Made by a program: the position numbers and the translations under genes | The notes under the pieces: generated by a model | What the model was told of the DNA's origin: nothing | Databases searched by the model: none | The model's input: only the letters and a program-made list of their open reading frames with translations | Assembly (NCBI GenBank): GCA_021399435.1 | Contig: JAJTUP010000004.1 | Coordinates: 434,001-498,000 of the forward strand | Origin: Diaporthe sp. PMI_573 | Lineage: Eukaryota; Ascomycota; Sordariomycetes; Diaporthales; Diaporthaceae | DNA: 64,000 nt | Reading direction: 5' to 3' | In this document: piece after piece, positions 56,094-64,000 of the stretch | Layout: the number at the start of each line of letters is the position of its first letter | How positions within the stretch are numbered: the first letter of the stretch is position 1

Positions 56094-57082
56094 ATGGAAT
56101 CTGCAGAGCACTCACCTAAGCCAACTCTCATTAACCCGCTCACACGCTACGAGGACTTCAAGGTCGACTTTCCCCCAAACACCTACCCCAAGCAGGTTCT
56201 TCAAACAAGTTTTCGGTACCCTCCGGATTGCGGAGAGAAGAGCTATGTGGGAAGTGGACGTCTCAGGGGTCGCCACGCTCTGGTCACTGGAGGCGACTCA
56301 GGCATCGGAAGAGCTGTTGTAATTGCTCTGGCTCGAGAGGGAGCCAAAGTAGCGATTAACTACCTTCCCGAGGAGGAGCCAGATGCCAAGGATCTCGCAG
56401 AATTCCTGGCGAAGGACGACCACGTGAAGCACGACCTGATTAGAATCTCAGGTGATCTGAGGAGCAAATTCTTTTGCCACGAGCTTGTCCACAAAGCACG
56501 CGAACAGCTGGGCGGGCTTGATCTCATCGTGAGCAATGCCGGGTGAGTGGACGATGTCGCCTGGGTCTCAAGCCACCTTGATACTGACTGAACGACAGAG
56601 TGTCCAGCGGTGGACTGCAGGACTTTGACACAACGGATCCCGAAGTGTGGGACGACATTTTCAAGGTCAATGTCTACGCAGGTCTGCACATCACCCAGGC
56701 AGCTGCACCGATCCTTCCTCCAGGGTCCTCCATTATATTCACTGTGTCGTCAGCCGGCGCTCTCCCACAGGCTGGATTGATTGCCTACTCTGCATCCAAG
56801 GGCGCGCTCCGCAACTTCGTCAACGGCGCCGCAGCCGAGCTCATTAAAAAGGGCATCAGAATCAACGGTGTCGCCCCGGGTCTCACTTATACCCCGTTGC
56901 TGGTGTTTGGCGGTTTGGATGAGAAGCAAGTCGATGAGTCTGTCAAAACGCTGGAACCAATCGGACGTATGCAGCAGCCTGCTGAACTGGCTCCAGTGTA
57001 CGTGACTCTGGCAGATGATCAGGCGTCTTATGTCGTTGGCAGTATCTACGGAACTCACGGAGGTATTTTGGCTGTCTATTAA
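56094..57082 (+). CDS. short-chain dehydrogenase/reductase
   Basis: Two exons, 56094-56542 and 56599-57082 (310 aa), with a 56-nt intron (GTGAGT ... GACAG) after NAG. The N-terminal 55 residues extend the fold, as in the YhdF/GDH-like classical SDRs. NAD(P) site TGGDSGIGRAV (about residue 64), NAG motif at about 148, catalytic Ser in TVSSAGALPQ and Y-x3-K in IAYSASKGALRNF (about 210), then NGVAPGLTYTPL. It ends SIYGTHGGILAVY, where most relatives read GG. It oxidises or reduces a carbonyl/alcohol with NAD(P)H in the cytosol. Upstream leader includes a TATATAGATC at about 55970. It may belong to the locus that follows. Substrate unknown. Confidence 0.88.
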
Positions 57083-59085
57083 ACTTTTTGAGAAGTGTAG
57101 GAGGGCTCACGGATTACCTACTGCCCAATGCTATACCACCGTATTTCACTACCAAGATGAATTTATATTCTGATCAGCGACTTTTGTACGCTTTTAGATG
57201 CCGTCGGTAGGTTTCGTGTTTATTAAATCGGGAGAATACATGCAATGGGAGAGACTGCGACTCCAGCATTTTGGAGCTTTTTAATCCGGATTGCTGGAAT
57301 GTTAAGTGACTTCGCTTGTAATCCGTATAGGATGGTCAAAGGATTCGATCAAGACCCAACGGTCTTCCACAATGCCAGTACCAAACTATCAGCTGGAGTG
57401 TTAAGCAGGCCGAATTCTGGGCCAAGTGCCACAATTGTATTTTCACCCTACTGTTATCGGCATTGTATGTAATCTAATGCTGGGTCTTGGAGTGTTCACC
57501 ACTGTATGAAGGGGCCGCCTACAGCTTGATAGAAAGAGTATGTATACGGATAAAAATTGAAGCCACCACCCAAACCACGTAGCTGTTCTAAATAACCAGA
57601 GTGTCAGATGATGTACAGTTTTGGAGAGCAAGCATAATTGGGGTGTCATTAAATGATGTTGAGGTCTCTGAGCTGCGCAACGACCCTAGTTCATCGTCGA
57701 TGGCTGGACTACCGCATGCATGCATCGTCCAGCATCGTGCAGCGCAGAGAGGACCCAAAGTCCCCAGACAGAAGTAAAGCTGCCACAATGGATGGTTCTC
57801 AACGGTGAGAACCATCGACGCGGGAGATCATAGTGTCAACGCGATACTCGAGCTCTAGTTGAATTGCGACCTTGCGGGCCAGGCTGGTACCTACCCCTCC
57901 CCCCTGCTGTGTATTATGGATGTGAGGGAACTGTCTTGAGACTGTCGTGATGTCATATCCAATGGGATAGTCCTAAAAGTTGAGGGCAATACGCCTTTGG
58001 CTATAGCTCTACAACCCTGCTACTTTGAGGTAGACAATTTCCTCCTTTGCAACGGGGCCAGCCTTGAAAAAGTCTTGGAAGACGTTTGCTGTTGCTTTAG
58101 CATCCCCTGTGGCGATGGCTTGTATGAGGTTTAGATTAAGACTCGGAAACCTAATTGACCATCCTATGCAGCTCGCATTAGGCTTTATGCGAGAAGACAA
58201 GGCCGATCGTGGCGCGCATTCTCTGGGAGTGCGAGATCTTTGAGATCGTTAAAGCGGAGCGGCATGAGTGCAGATTCGAAGGATGCACCCAAAATAATTA
58301 TCCTTTATCTCTAGAGCTCGTTCGTACTATCGAACAGTAGAAGCTAACTGCTTGAAAAATTGGTCGTCACCGCGTGGTCTCGCCTCGGCGCGTGGTGCTA
58401 TGACTTGACTGTCGCCTCTTCCACCGAAACAAATGGAAGACGCGGATAACTGTATTAACTTATCTGCGGACAACAATATTTCCTTGTTTAAGATGTCTGG
58501 AGCCCGGCGACCGCGTGGCCCTCGTGCCATGGGGATTTGCTCCGCCTGAACTGTCCAGATGGAGCATGCATGTCTTAGGCTGGCCATGTCTGGCACCAGG
58601 AACTGCTTCAGCAACCAAGACCGCGAGCGCATCTGGAAGACCTAGAAAATGTGAAACATATATTTCTCAATCCTGCAAAGATGCGTTTCTTTGGAAAGTA
58701 GCCAAGAATGCAAGCAGTATTGTGGGCATCCCGTTGAGGCATGTGGATGAAAACTCTCCCCATTCGACCAAGCTACCGTTGAGAATGGTGTGAAGAGAAC
58801 AAATATCGGTGTTTTGGGGAACTTCTCGTTGCTCGGGGTCTGCGGAATATCCAAAGGCGTGTTTGATGTTGAAATGATCAAGTTCCATGCTGGTATCGGA
58901 GTTTTCTTTTCTTTTTGTCCAAATTACTTCTTGTCTTGATACTAGGATGCATGTATAATGTAATGGATATGAGGTATTAATGCGGGTTCTAAATCAATTG
59001 CTTTCAAGGCAGGTGTCAACGCTCAAGATGAATTTCAAAAATCAATCTATGTAATGTACGTAATTGGCACACTTCGGTCTCACTT
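57083..59085. other. 2-kb gene-poor region
   Basis: No credible gene. Short minus-strand frames at about 58009-58200 and 58327-58632 carry faint protein-like strings but no recognisable domain. An 11-bp perfect inverted repeat lies at 57791-57816. Confidence 0.45.
57791..57816. repeat. perfect 11-bp inverted repeat, 4-nt loop
   Basis: GATGGTTCTCA and TGAGAACCATC around ACGG. Such a compact stem could be a hairpin in a transcript or a protein-binding site; no gene starts nearby. Confidence 0.7.
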
Positions 59086-60219
59086 TCACCACCCACTGGC
59101 AAATTCCAAGTCCTGAATCCTTAACCTATTCTTTCCCACTTGCAGAATTCTCCTTTGGTTGTCCCAGAACAGTCGGCCCTTGCCCTTCCTCCACTGCTTG
59201 TACACATACCAAGCGTTGCTGCTTTGACAAGGGACCAACTCACATCTGTTTCCCATCTTTCTAAAACATGCCAGCGCCTGCCCATCTAAGCAAGCGCCCC
59301 TGAAGCTCCATTCAGGAGGAGGCCACAATTTTTCGTATGTAAACAAAACTAGCTGGTTCAGATCCTTCAAAATACTTGTGTCAAAGTTCGTTGTAACCGA
59401 TTCGTTATTCTCCTGCCCACCTGTGCTGAACGCTAAATTGCTGATACCTACCCTTTTGAGGTCAGCATCACGGAACGAGTCGAGAAGGCTTGAAAGCTTG
59501 GTAAACTCGGTATCCTGGCCAAGTAGCGCCACTATATCGTACTCGGGTGAGATGTACAATATGCGTCGGCGAAGACCCTTCCTGCCGTTGGATGAAGTGT
59601 CGGATAGTGGATCTTTGCAGATCTTGATTTCTTGCCCAGTGGTGATTGAGGCGAGGGGGTAAGCGACACGAAAATGTTTTATGGCTATCTCACGGGCCTC
59701 TGAACACACAGAGAGGGCCGCTGGATTGCTGCACCCGGACTGCCACTGCTGCTGTTGGCGGTCATCATCACGGACGTCGGTGTCGTGGTTGGGCCATGCG
59801 GGATGCAGCTCGACAACGCGGGGCAGGAAGGACATATGCCAAATTTTGATGCGTAGCTCCGGAGGCAGGTTTCCGAATGCGTGGAAATGGGCCAATGGCG
59901 GACCTGGAACAGAATATTCTTCTGCTTCTCCATGGGAACCTGGCTCTTCGTCTGCTTCTGCCAGGGCTTCTTGTGTTTCTTTTCCAATCGACGCCTGAGG
60001 GTCAGGTTGAAGACCCGATACCGTCGTGGTGTCGATGACAGGCAACGCTAGCGCAAGTGACAGGAAGGGAGGGTGCACTTCGGACACCATGGTCATCGAA
60101 GACAGTTTCTGGAAGTGCGACTTGTCATCGTGGTTGCCAAGGCTGTCATTTCGATGGTTCCTCGCCGCCGGCTCCGTGAATGCCACATGCCGATACATGG
60201 CACTATCCAGGCAAGACAT
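59086..60219 (-). CDS. 2EXR-domain protein
   Basis: A single exon of 377 aa from ATG 60219; the frame stays open upstream to 60429 without an ATG. The marker is FHAFGNLPPELRIKIWHMSF followed by LPRVVELHP (about residue 120), the 2EXR module, then SVCSEAREIAIKHFR. After that come YISPEYDIVALLG and hydrophobic strand patterns. The family is lineage-expanded in filamentous fungi, often in accessory regions; its function is unknown and F-box-like roles are proposed only by resemblance. The first 110 residues are disordered and acidic. No signal peptide. Confidence 0.75.
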   Translation of the reverse strand: MSCLDSAMYRHVAFTEPAARNHRNDSLGNHDDKSHFQKLSSMTMVSEVHPPFLSLALALPVIDTTTVSGLQPDPQASIGKETQEALAEADEEPGSHGEAEEYSVPGPPLAHFHAFGNLPPELRIKIWHMSFLPRVVELHPAWPNHDTDVRDDDRQQQQWQSGCSNPAALSVCSEAREIAIKHFRVAYPLASITTGQEIKICKDPLSDTSSNGRKGLRRRILYISPEYDIVALLGQDTEFTKLSSLLDSFRDADLKRVGISNLAFSTGGQENNESVTTNFDTSILKDLNQLVLFTYEKLWPPPEWSFRGACLDGQALACFRKMGNRCELVPCQSSNAWYVYKQWRKGKGRLFWDNQRRILQVGKNRLRIQDLEFASGW

Positions 60220-60732
60220 GGTTTGAGTATATGATAAGGTTGGATACTGGAGGTCTAACCAAGACGATGCAGACAGGCGGACCAAAAAACCCGGTCCAAG
60301 AAAATTGTGACGTGTGAGCGAGATAAACCAGATCTCTGATTCTACAGTGACCCTCTCACATGCGCATATGTCTTCAAATTCGCACGTCTTCACATGCGCA
60401 AATACCTGTGTGTTTGTCTTTGCATTCAAACAAATTAGTGCTTATTGTAAACAATAAAGTTGGTGCTTATTTTAAGCACAAGGAGTTTTTTAAGTTTCAG
60501 CGTGTCCCGGGCATCACCAATATTGTCAACGTGTCTAGCTCCGGCTTTGGGGTCGAGTCTTGCAGGCTACGACCTCAAGGCATGTGGGTCACAGCTCCTA
60601 CTGGACATGTGCTTTCAACGCTGGATTGGTAGATAATGAAAGTAGTGCTTATGGTGCGCATCTAAATCAATACGTATCTCGGCCCTCCTTGCATAGTGGA
60701 CAGGCCGCCATTGGGGCCGATGGACAACCAAC
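60220..60732. other. intergenic between two minus-strand genes
   Basis: 513 nt holding the promoter of the 2EXR gene and the 3' flank of the amidohydrolase. No coding signal. Confidence 0.45.
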
Positions 60733-61794
60733 CTACCCAGCGCGGCCGCCGGTCCCCTCCAGCAACTTCACCGCGTTATCAGCGAGGATGGCCGTACAAT
60801 CTCCCTCATCTGAAAATACACGTGGCAGCTCTGTGTTCATTATACAACTCATCCAAAGAGCACCGCTCCCAGGTGTAAATGGGTAGTCGGTCCCATACAA
60901 CAACCGACTCGTGTCTACATATCTGAGAAGACCATGGATTTGATCTGGGAACACGTAGCCCGCTAAATCGAAGTAGAATTGCCGCCCGAATATGCGCTTC
61001 ACTGATTCGGTGTTGAAATCGTCAGGATGGCCCAAGACGGCGGTGGCAACGTTGGTCAAACGCTCAACAAGCGGAGGTAGAGCGCCACCGGCGTGACATA
61101 TGATGACTGTGATATTTGGAAATTTTTCCACGAATCCTGTCATGAGCATATTGATGACAGCCCGTGCAGTATCGAAGAAGAACTCAAACATTGGGTTGGG
61201 GTAATGGTTCAGAGGGCTGGCCGCTTGGGCTGTGTGGCCATCGCCAATGCAGGGGCTGGTGGGGTGGATGAAGACCGTGGCATGTCTTCGATTCAGTTCC
61301 AGGAAGACAGGGTCGAGGACAGGATCGCCCATATAGATGCCATGCATGTTAGTCTTGACTGCAATTCCATCGGCGTTCAGTACGTCAAGAGAGTGTGCGA
61401 TTTCTTCCAGGCTGCCCTGGACATCAGGAAGAGGCAGGGACGCCCAGAAGCCAAACTTGTCCGGATGCTGCCGCTTCAGCCCGGCAGCGAACTCATTGCA
61501 TTCCCTCGTCACCTTAAGGGCAAGGGCATCTTTTCCTGGAATCAAATGTGTTCCGGGAGACGAGATGCTCAAGATGGACTTTGCAATGCCAGCCTTCTCC
61601 ATAAACTCAAGATGGCCCTCCTTGGTCCAGTGCTTTCCTCTGATTAGTAACTCGCCTAGCTGAATTGTAGGAAGACCTGTATTCACCGGCAATTTAGGCA
61701 TTCCATCAGGCTTGCCGTGACCAGCTTCGAAGCAGGCTTGTCTGTAGGAAGGAGGGATGAAGTGCGCGTGGATATCAACTCGTTGGGTATTCAT
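60733..61794 (-). CDS. amidohydrolase, 6-methylsalicylate decarboxylase-like
   Basis: 353 aa in one exon from ATG 61794 (MNTQRVDIHAHFIPPSYRQA). Metal ligands of the ACMSD-type amidohydrolase barrel are visible: the H-x-H pair of DIHAHF (residues 9 and 11), FIHPTSP (His about 180), VIICHAGGALPPL (about 235) and the Asp of LLYGTDYPFTPG (about 305). Zinc enzymes of this subgroup decarboxylate aromatic acids without cofactor, for example 6-methylsalicylate decarboxylase in polyketide clusters. The sequence pattern (HLEFMEKAGIAKSILSISSP) fits that branch best. It lies about 1 kb from the ACP-like/thioesterase gene on the opposite strand, consistent with a metabolite pathway. Substrate not proven. 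Confidence 0.8.
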   Translation of the reverse strand: MNTQRVDIHAHFIPPSYRQACFEAGHGKPDGMPKLPVNTGLPTIQLGELLIRGKHWTKEGHLEFMEKAGIAKSILSISSPGTHLIPGKDALALKVTRECNEFAAGLKRQHPDKFGFWASLPLPDVQGSLEEIAHSLDVLNADGIAVKTNMHGIYMGDPVLDPVFLELNRRHATVFIHPTSPCIGDGHTAQAASPLNHYPNPMFEFFFDTARAVINMLMTGFVEKFPNITVIICHAGGALPPLVERLTNVATAVLGHPDDFNTESVKRIFGRQFYFDLAGYVFPDQIHGLLRYVDTSRLLYGTDYPFTPGSGALWMSCIMNTELPRVFSDEGDCTAILADNAVKLLEGTGGRAG

Positions 61795-62854
61795 GTTGGG
61801 CTCCGAGTCCGCGAAACTTGAGATCGAAAATATGAGTACAAGTAAATGTGCCACTTTGGGAGGGAACTATGGAATTAACCCTTACTGTTTGAAGTTCATT
61901 TAAAGCATATCTGCAGAGAGTTTATGCAAAGCACAGAAGCATAAAATCACCCTCCTTGGCGCCCACCAGCCGACAGATAATTACCTGCCTTACTGCATGT
62001 CAGCATAGAGGTACCCTTCTTATTGCACAGAGTTTATCCAAAGTATGTCAGCACAAAGATACCCTCCCTACTCCACACTAGCAGAGAAATACCCGCCTTG
62101 CTGCACATCGGCACAGAGACACCCTCCTCGATGCGCGTTAGCACAGAGGTGCCGGCCTCCTTATTTTTTATTACGCGTAGTTTATCCGAAGCATGTAAGC
62201 AAACTCGTACTCGCTTTACGTTGTACACCTTATGTCAAGGTGCCTGTATGTTACATAGACACCCTGGGCATATCTGGACATGCAGCGAGGGACGTCTCTC
62301 CTGAATAGACCATGATTGTACATGTACGAAGGGTCGTGATGAAGATACTCACCTGCCTTGGGTGTTCAACACACGACAGGGTGACCCCAGAGGACATTAT
62401 GCCCAGACTGGTCGGCGAAAACATGCAAGATGAAAGGGGCGGCCGGCGTCAGCAACTCAAAACTCAATTGATCCATCACCGTGGAGGCAGGACGTGCGAA
62501 AGTAATTGTCTCACACCGTCCCACGGCAAAGCTGCTAGCGTCTCATGCAATATTCAACCCAGAACACATAGCATGTGAGTGCTTCCTAGGTTCCGGAGCA
62601 GGTAACATGTGATAGAGTAAGCCCGATACTACCCCCTGCTGCCAACATCAGTGTCACTCGCTTTTTTACATCATGCTCTATACGTAGAATGCTGAAATTC
62701 AGGGTCAGGAAGAGCCCCTCCCCCTCCGAATTTTGAGTCCTCCGAGTTATTGGGTCTCATGTAATCTGTTGCAGAGCTTGCAGGAAGGCGAGTCCTCGCA
62801 TGTGTCTCTCCGTCTCCTGCCCACATCATTTGTCGATTCTATGTACAGATTGCA
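61795..62854. other. divergent intergenic region with a 30-bp tandem array
   Basis: 1.06 kb between the divergent amidohydrolase and the ACP-like/TE gene, so it holds both promoters. It includes the tandem array at 61994-62163 and three AGTTTATCC-type boxes near 61920, 62031 and 62169. No gene was recognised. Confidence 0.55.
61994..62163 (+). repeat. 30-bp tandem repeat, about five units
   Basis: Diverged units of about 30 nt share the frame TGCAC/TGCATGTCAGCA-x-AGAG, then ACCCTCCT or ACCCTTCT. One 20-nt insertion with the AGTTTATCCAAAG box interrupts units 1 and 2. The period of 30 keeps a ten-residue pattern in one reading frame (VSTKIPSLLH, TSREIPALLH, IGTETPSSMR, VSTEVPASLF), but the frame is short and no gene supports translation. 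Confidence 0.65.
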
Positions 62855-63934
62855 ATGGAAGTTGCCTCAGAAGAAAGCTTTGACAGGGTGCTAAATATCA
62901 TTGCCCATGAACTTGGTGTTGAGATCGAAGAATTACAAGATGCAGACGTTCCGTTCTCCCAACTCGGCATCGACCCAATATTAGGTCGAGTCATCGTTCG
63001 CCAGATATCGCAAGAGCTGGGCTTGCAACTGCCTGAAGACGTGTTCCAGAAGATTCGTGATGTTGGACAGTTCATGCAGTGTATTTTCAACTCACATACC
63101 GCGGCAACAATGACGACAGGGATGGCGACAACCAAAGCGGTAGCCGAGCGAGTAAAGACAAACCCCCAGCTCAAGGCGGAGCTCCACGCCCCGTTACCAG
63201 TCCTGATACGGGGAAATCCAACCAAAACTTCAAGGAACATTTTCCTTCTGCCTGATGGTAGTGGTTCGGCAATGGCTTATGCTCGTTTAGCGGCGCCAGC
63301 CCCAAACTGTTGTCTCTACTCCATGCATAGCCCATTTCTTGAAGACCCTGGTGGCTACACATGTACAGTCGAGGATCTCTCTGCCCTTTGGGCTCGAGGA
63401 ATTCAGAAGCTCCAGCCGCACGGACCCTACACGCTCGGTGGCTGGTCTGCAGGAGGATATTACGCTTTCGAAGCCATGAAATATCTTCAGTCTGAAGGAG
63501 AGATCGTGGACAAGATTATTCTGATTGATTCGCCATGCAGGACCAACTTCGAGACACTGCCTCTGGATGTCGTTCGATACCTTTCCGCCCACCAACTCAT
63601 GGGCGACCAGGACACCTTCCAAACTCCGAAATGGCTGATTAATCACTTTGAGGTCACCCTTGCAGCTGTAGATCGGTACAAGCCCACCAAGATGTCTGTG
63701 TCTTCTGAAAAAGCAGCTCCTGCTGTACATATCATCTGGGCGACAGATGCTATCCTATCACGGGGTGAAGCTGCGAAAACGGGGCTGGACTGTGATGTTA
63801 AGGTCACTCGGTTTCTGCTGGAAAAGCGGATTGACTTTGGTCCTAACGGCTGGGAGACGTTGTTCCCTGAATCGAGCAAAATCTCCATCGCCACGATGCC
63901 TGGAAACCACTTCAATATTGTCTACAAGCCATAT
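62855..63934 (+). CDS. free-standing ACP-like / thioesterase protein, 3' end off window
   Basis: At least 360 aa from ATG 62855, with an open frame to a GTAAGC donor at 63935; the end is outside the window. Residues 1-75 are an acyl-carrier-like fold (ELGVEIEELQDADVPFSQLG ... QELGLQLPEDVF), but the phosphopantetheine motif reads LGIDPILG: the serine of LGIDSL is proline, so it should not load substrate. After a linker, residues about 110-360 are an alpha/beta-hydrolase thioesterase of the non-reducing PKS type: NIFLLPDGSGSAMAYA, GGWSAGGYYAFEAMKYLQ (GxSxG, Ser nucleophile) and MPGNHFNIVY (His). No KS/AT precedes it in the 1 kb upstream. It may release a polyketide in trans or be a PKS-derived relic. 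CTATGTACAG just upstream could be an acceptor. Confidence 0.8.
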
Positions 63935-64000
63935 GTAAGCAATTGGTCACTGTTCACCTCCAAAACCAACCCGGGCACTGTCGGGAAAGGTGCGAAGTTT

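Noticed and set aside
58009..58632. Two short minus-strand frames as an ankyrin-type gene fragment
   Set aside because: Only a faint helix-like resemblance, no repeat consensus, and the frames do not join by credible splice sites.
61795..61854. 20-residue hydrophobic extension of the amidohydrolase resembling a signal peptide
   Set aside because: It begins at GTG and ends at the ATG that opens the conserved domain; family members are cytosolic and start near this ATG.

Overview
This window is nuclear DNA of a filamentous ascomycete (Pezizomycotina). The signs are short spliceosomal introns (about 50-150 nt, GTRNGT donors, CTRAC-like branch sites), two Zn(II)2Cys6 regulators, a PDR-type ABC transporter, a HET-domain gene, F-box/2EXR-type proteins and a scytalone dehydratase of DHN-melanin synthesis. 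The last suggests a Sordariomycete, Leotiomycete or Dothideomycete; the species cannot be named from the sequence. No tRNA, rRNA, CRISPR array or intact transposase was recognised. Exon structures were worked out by hand from splice sites, reading phase and protein continuity.

Layout. 1-6 kb: a WW-domain protein with 11-residue tandem repeats, a conserved fungal protein with a Q/Y/G-rich tail, and a repeated ZZ-like zinc-finger protein in which the exons match the finger repeats. 6.6-14.4 kb: a full-length PDR/ABCG transporter transcribed divergently from a Zn2Cys6 factor; the shared promoter holds a near-perfect 22-bp palindrome of the CGG-N-CCG type. 16-22.4 kb: an FAD/NADPH monooxygenase-like enzyme, an F-box/ankyrin-like protein and an NDUFAF6-like complex I assembly factor. 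22.6-27.5 kb: a RAD5 homologue (HIRAN, SNF2, RING) tail to tail with scytalone dehydratase.

27.5-32 kb is repeat-rich, with diverged direct repeats and a minisatellite around one F-box-like gene. 32-36 kb holds a DUF2293 protein and an aldehyde dehydrogenase. 36.5-39.8 kb looks like a gene graveyard: an unidentified split gene, a Gag-like zinc-knuckle ORF, and C-terminal fragments on opposite strands that meet 5' to 5' at about 39.55 kb. 40-53 kb holds a Kelch-like protein, an MFS transporter, a HET-domain protein, a GABA-type amino-acid permease and a second Zn2Cys6 factor. 53-56 kb is a gene-poor 3-kb stretch with a short element bounded by inverted repeats.

56-64 kb has an SDR, a 2EXR protein, an amidohydrolase of the ACMSD/6-methylsalicylate-decarboxylase type and, at the right edge, a free-standing ACP-like plus thioesterase protein. 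In that protein the ACP serine that would carry phosphopantetheine is replaced by proline. This group may be the edge of a secondary-metabolite locus continuing past the window. The most unusual items are the ACP-like/TE protein, the exon-per-finger ZZ gene, the palindrome-linked transporter/regulator pair and the opposed gene fragments at 39.55 kb.
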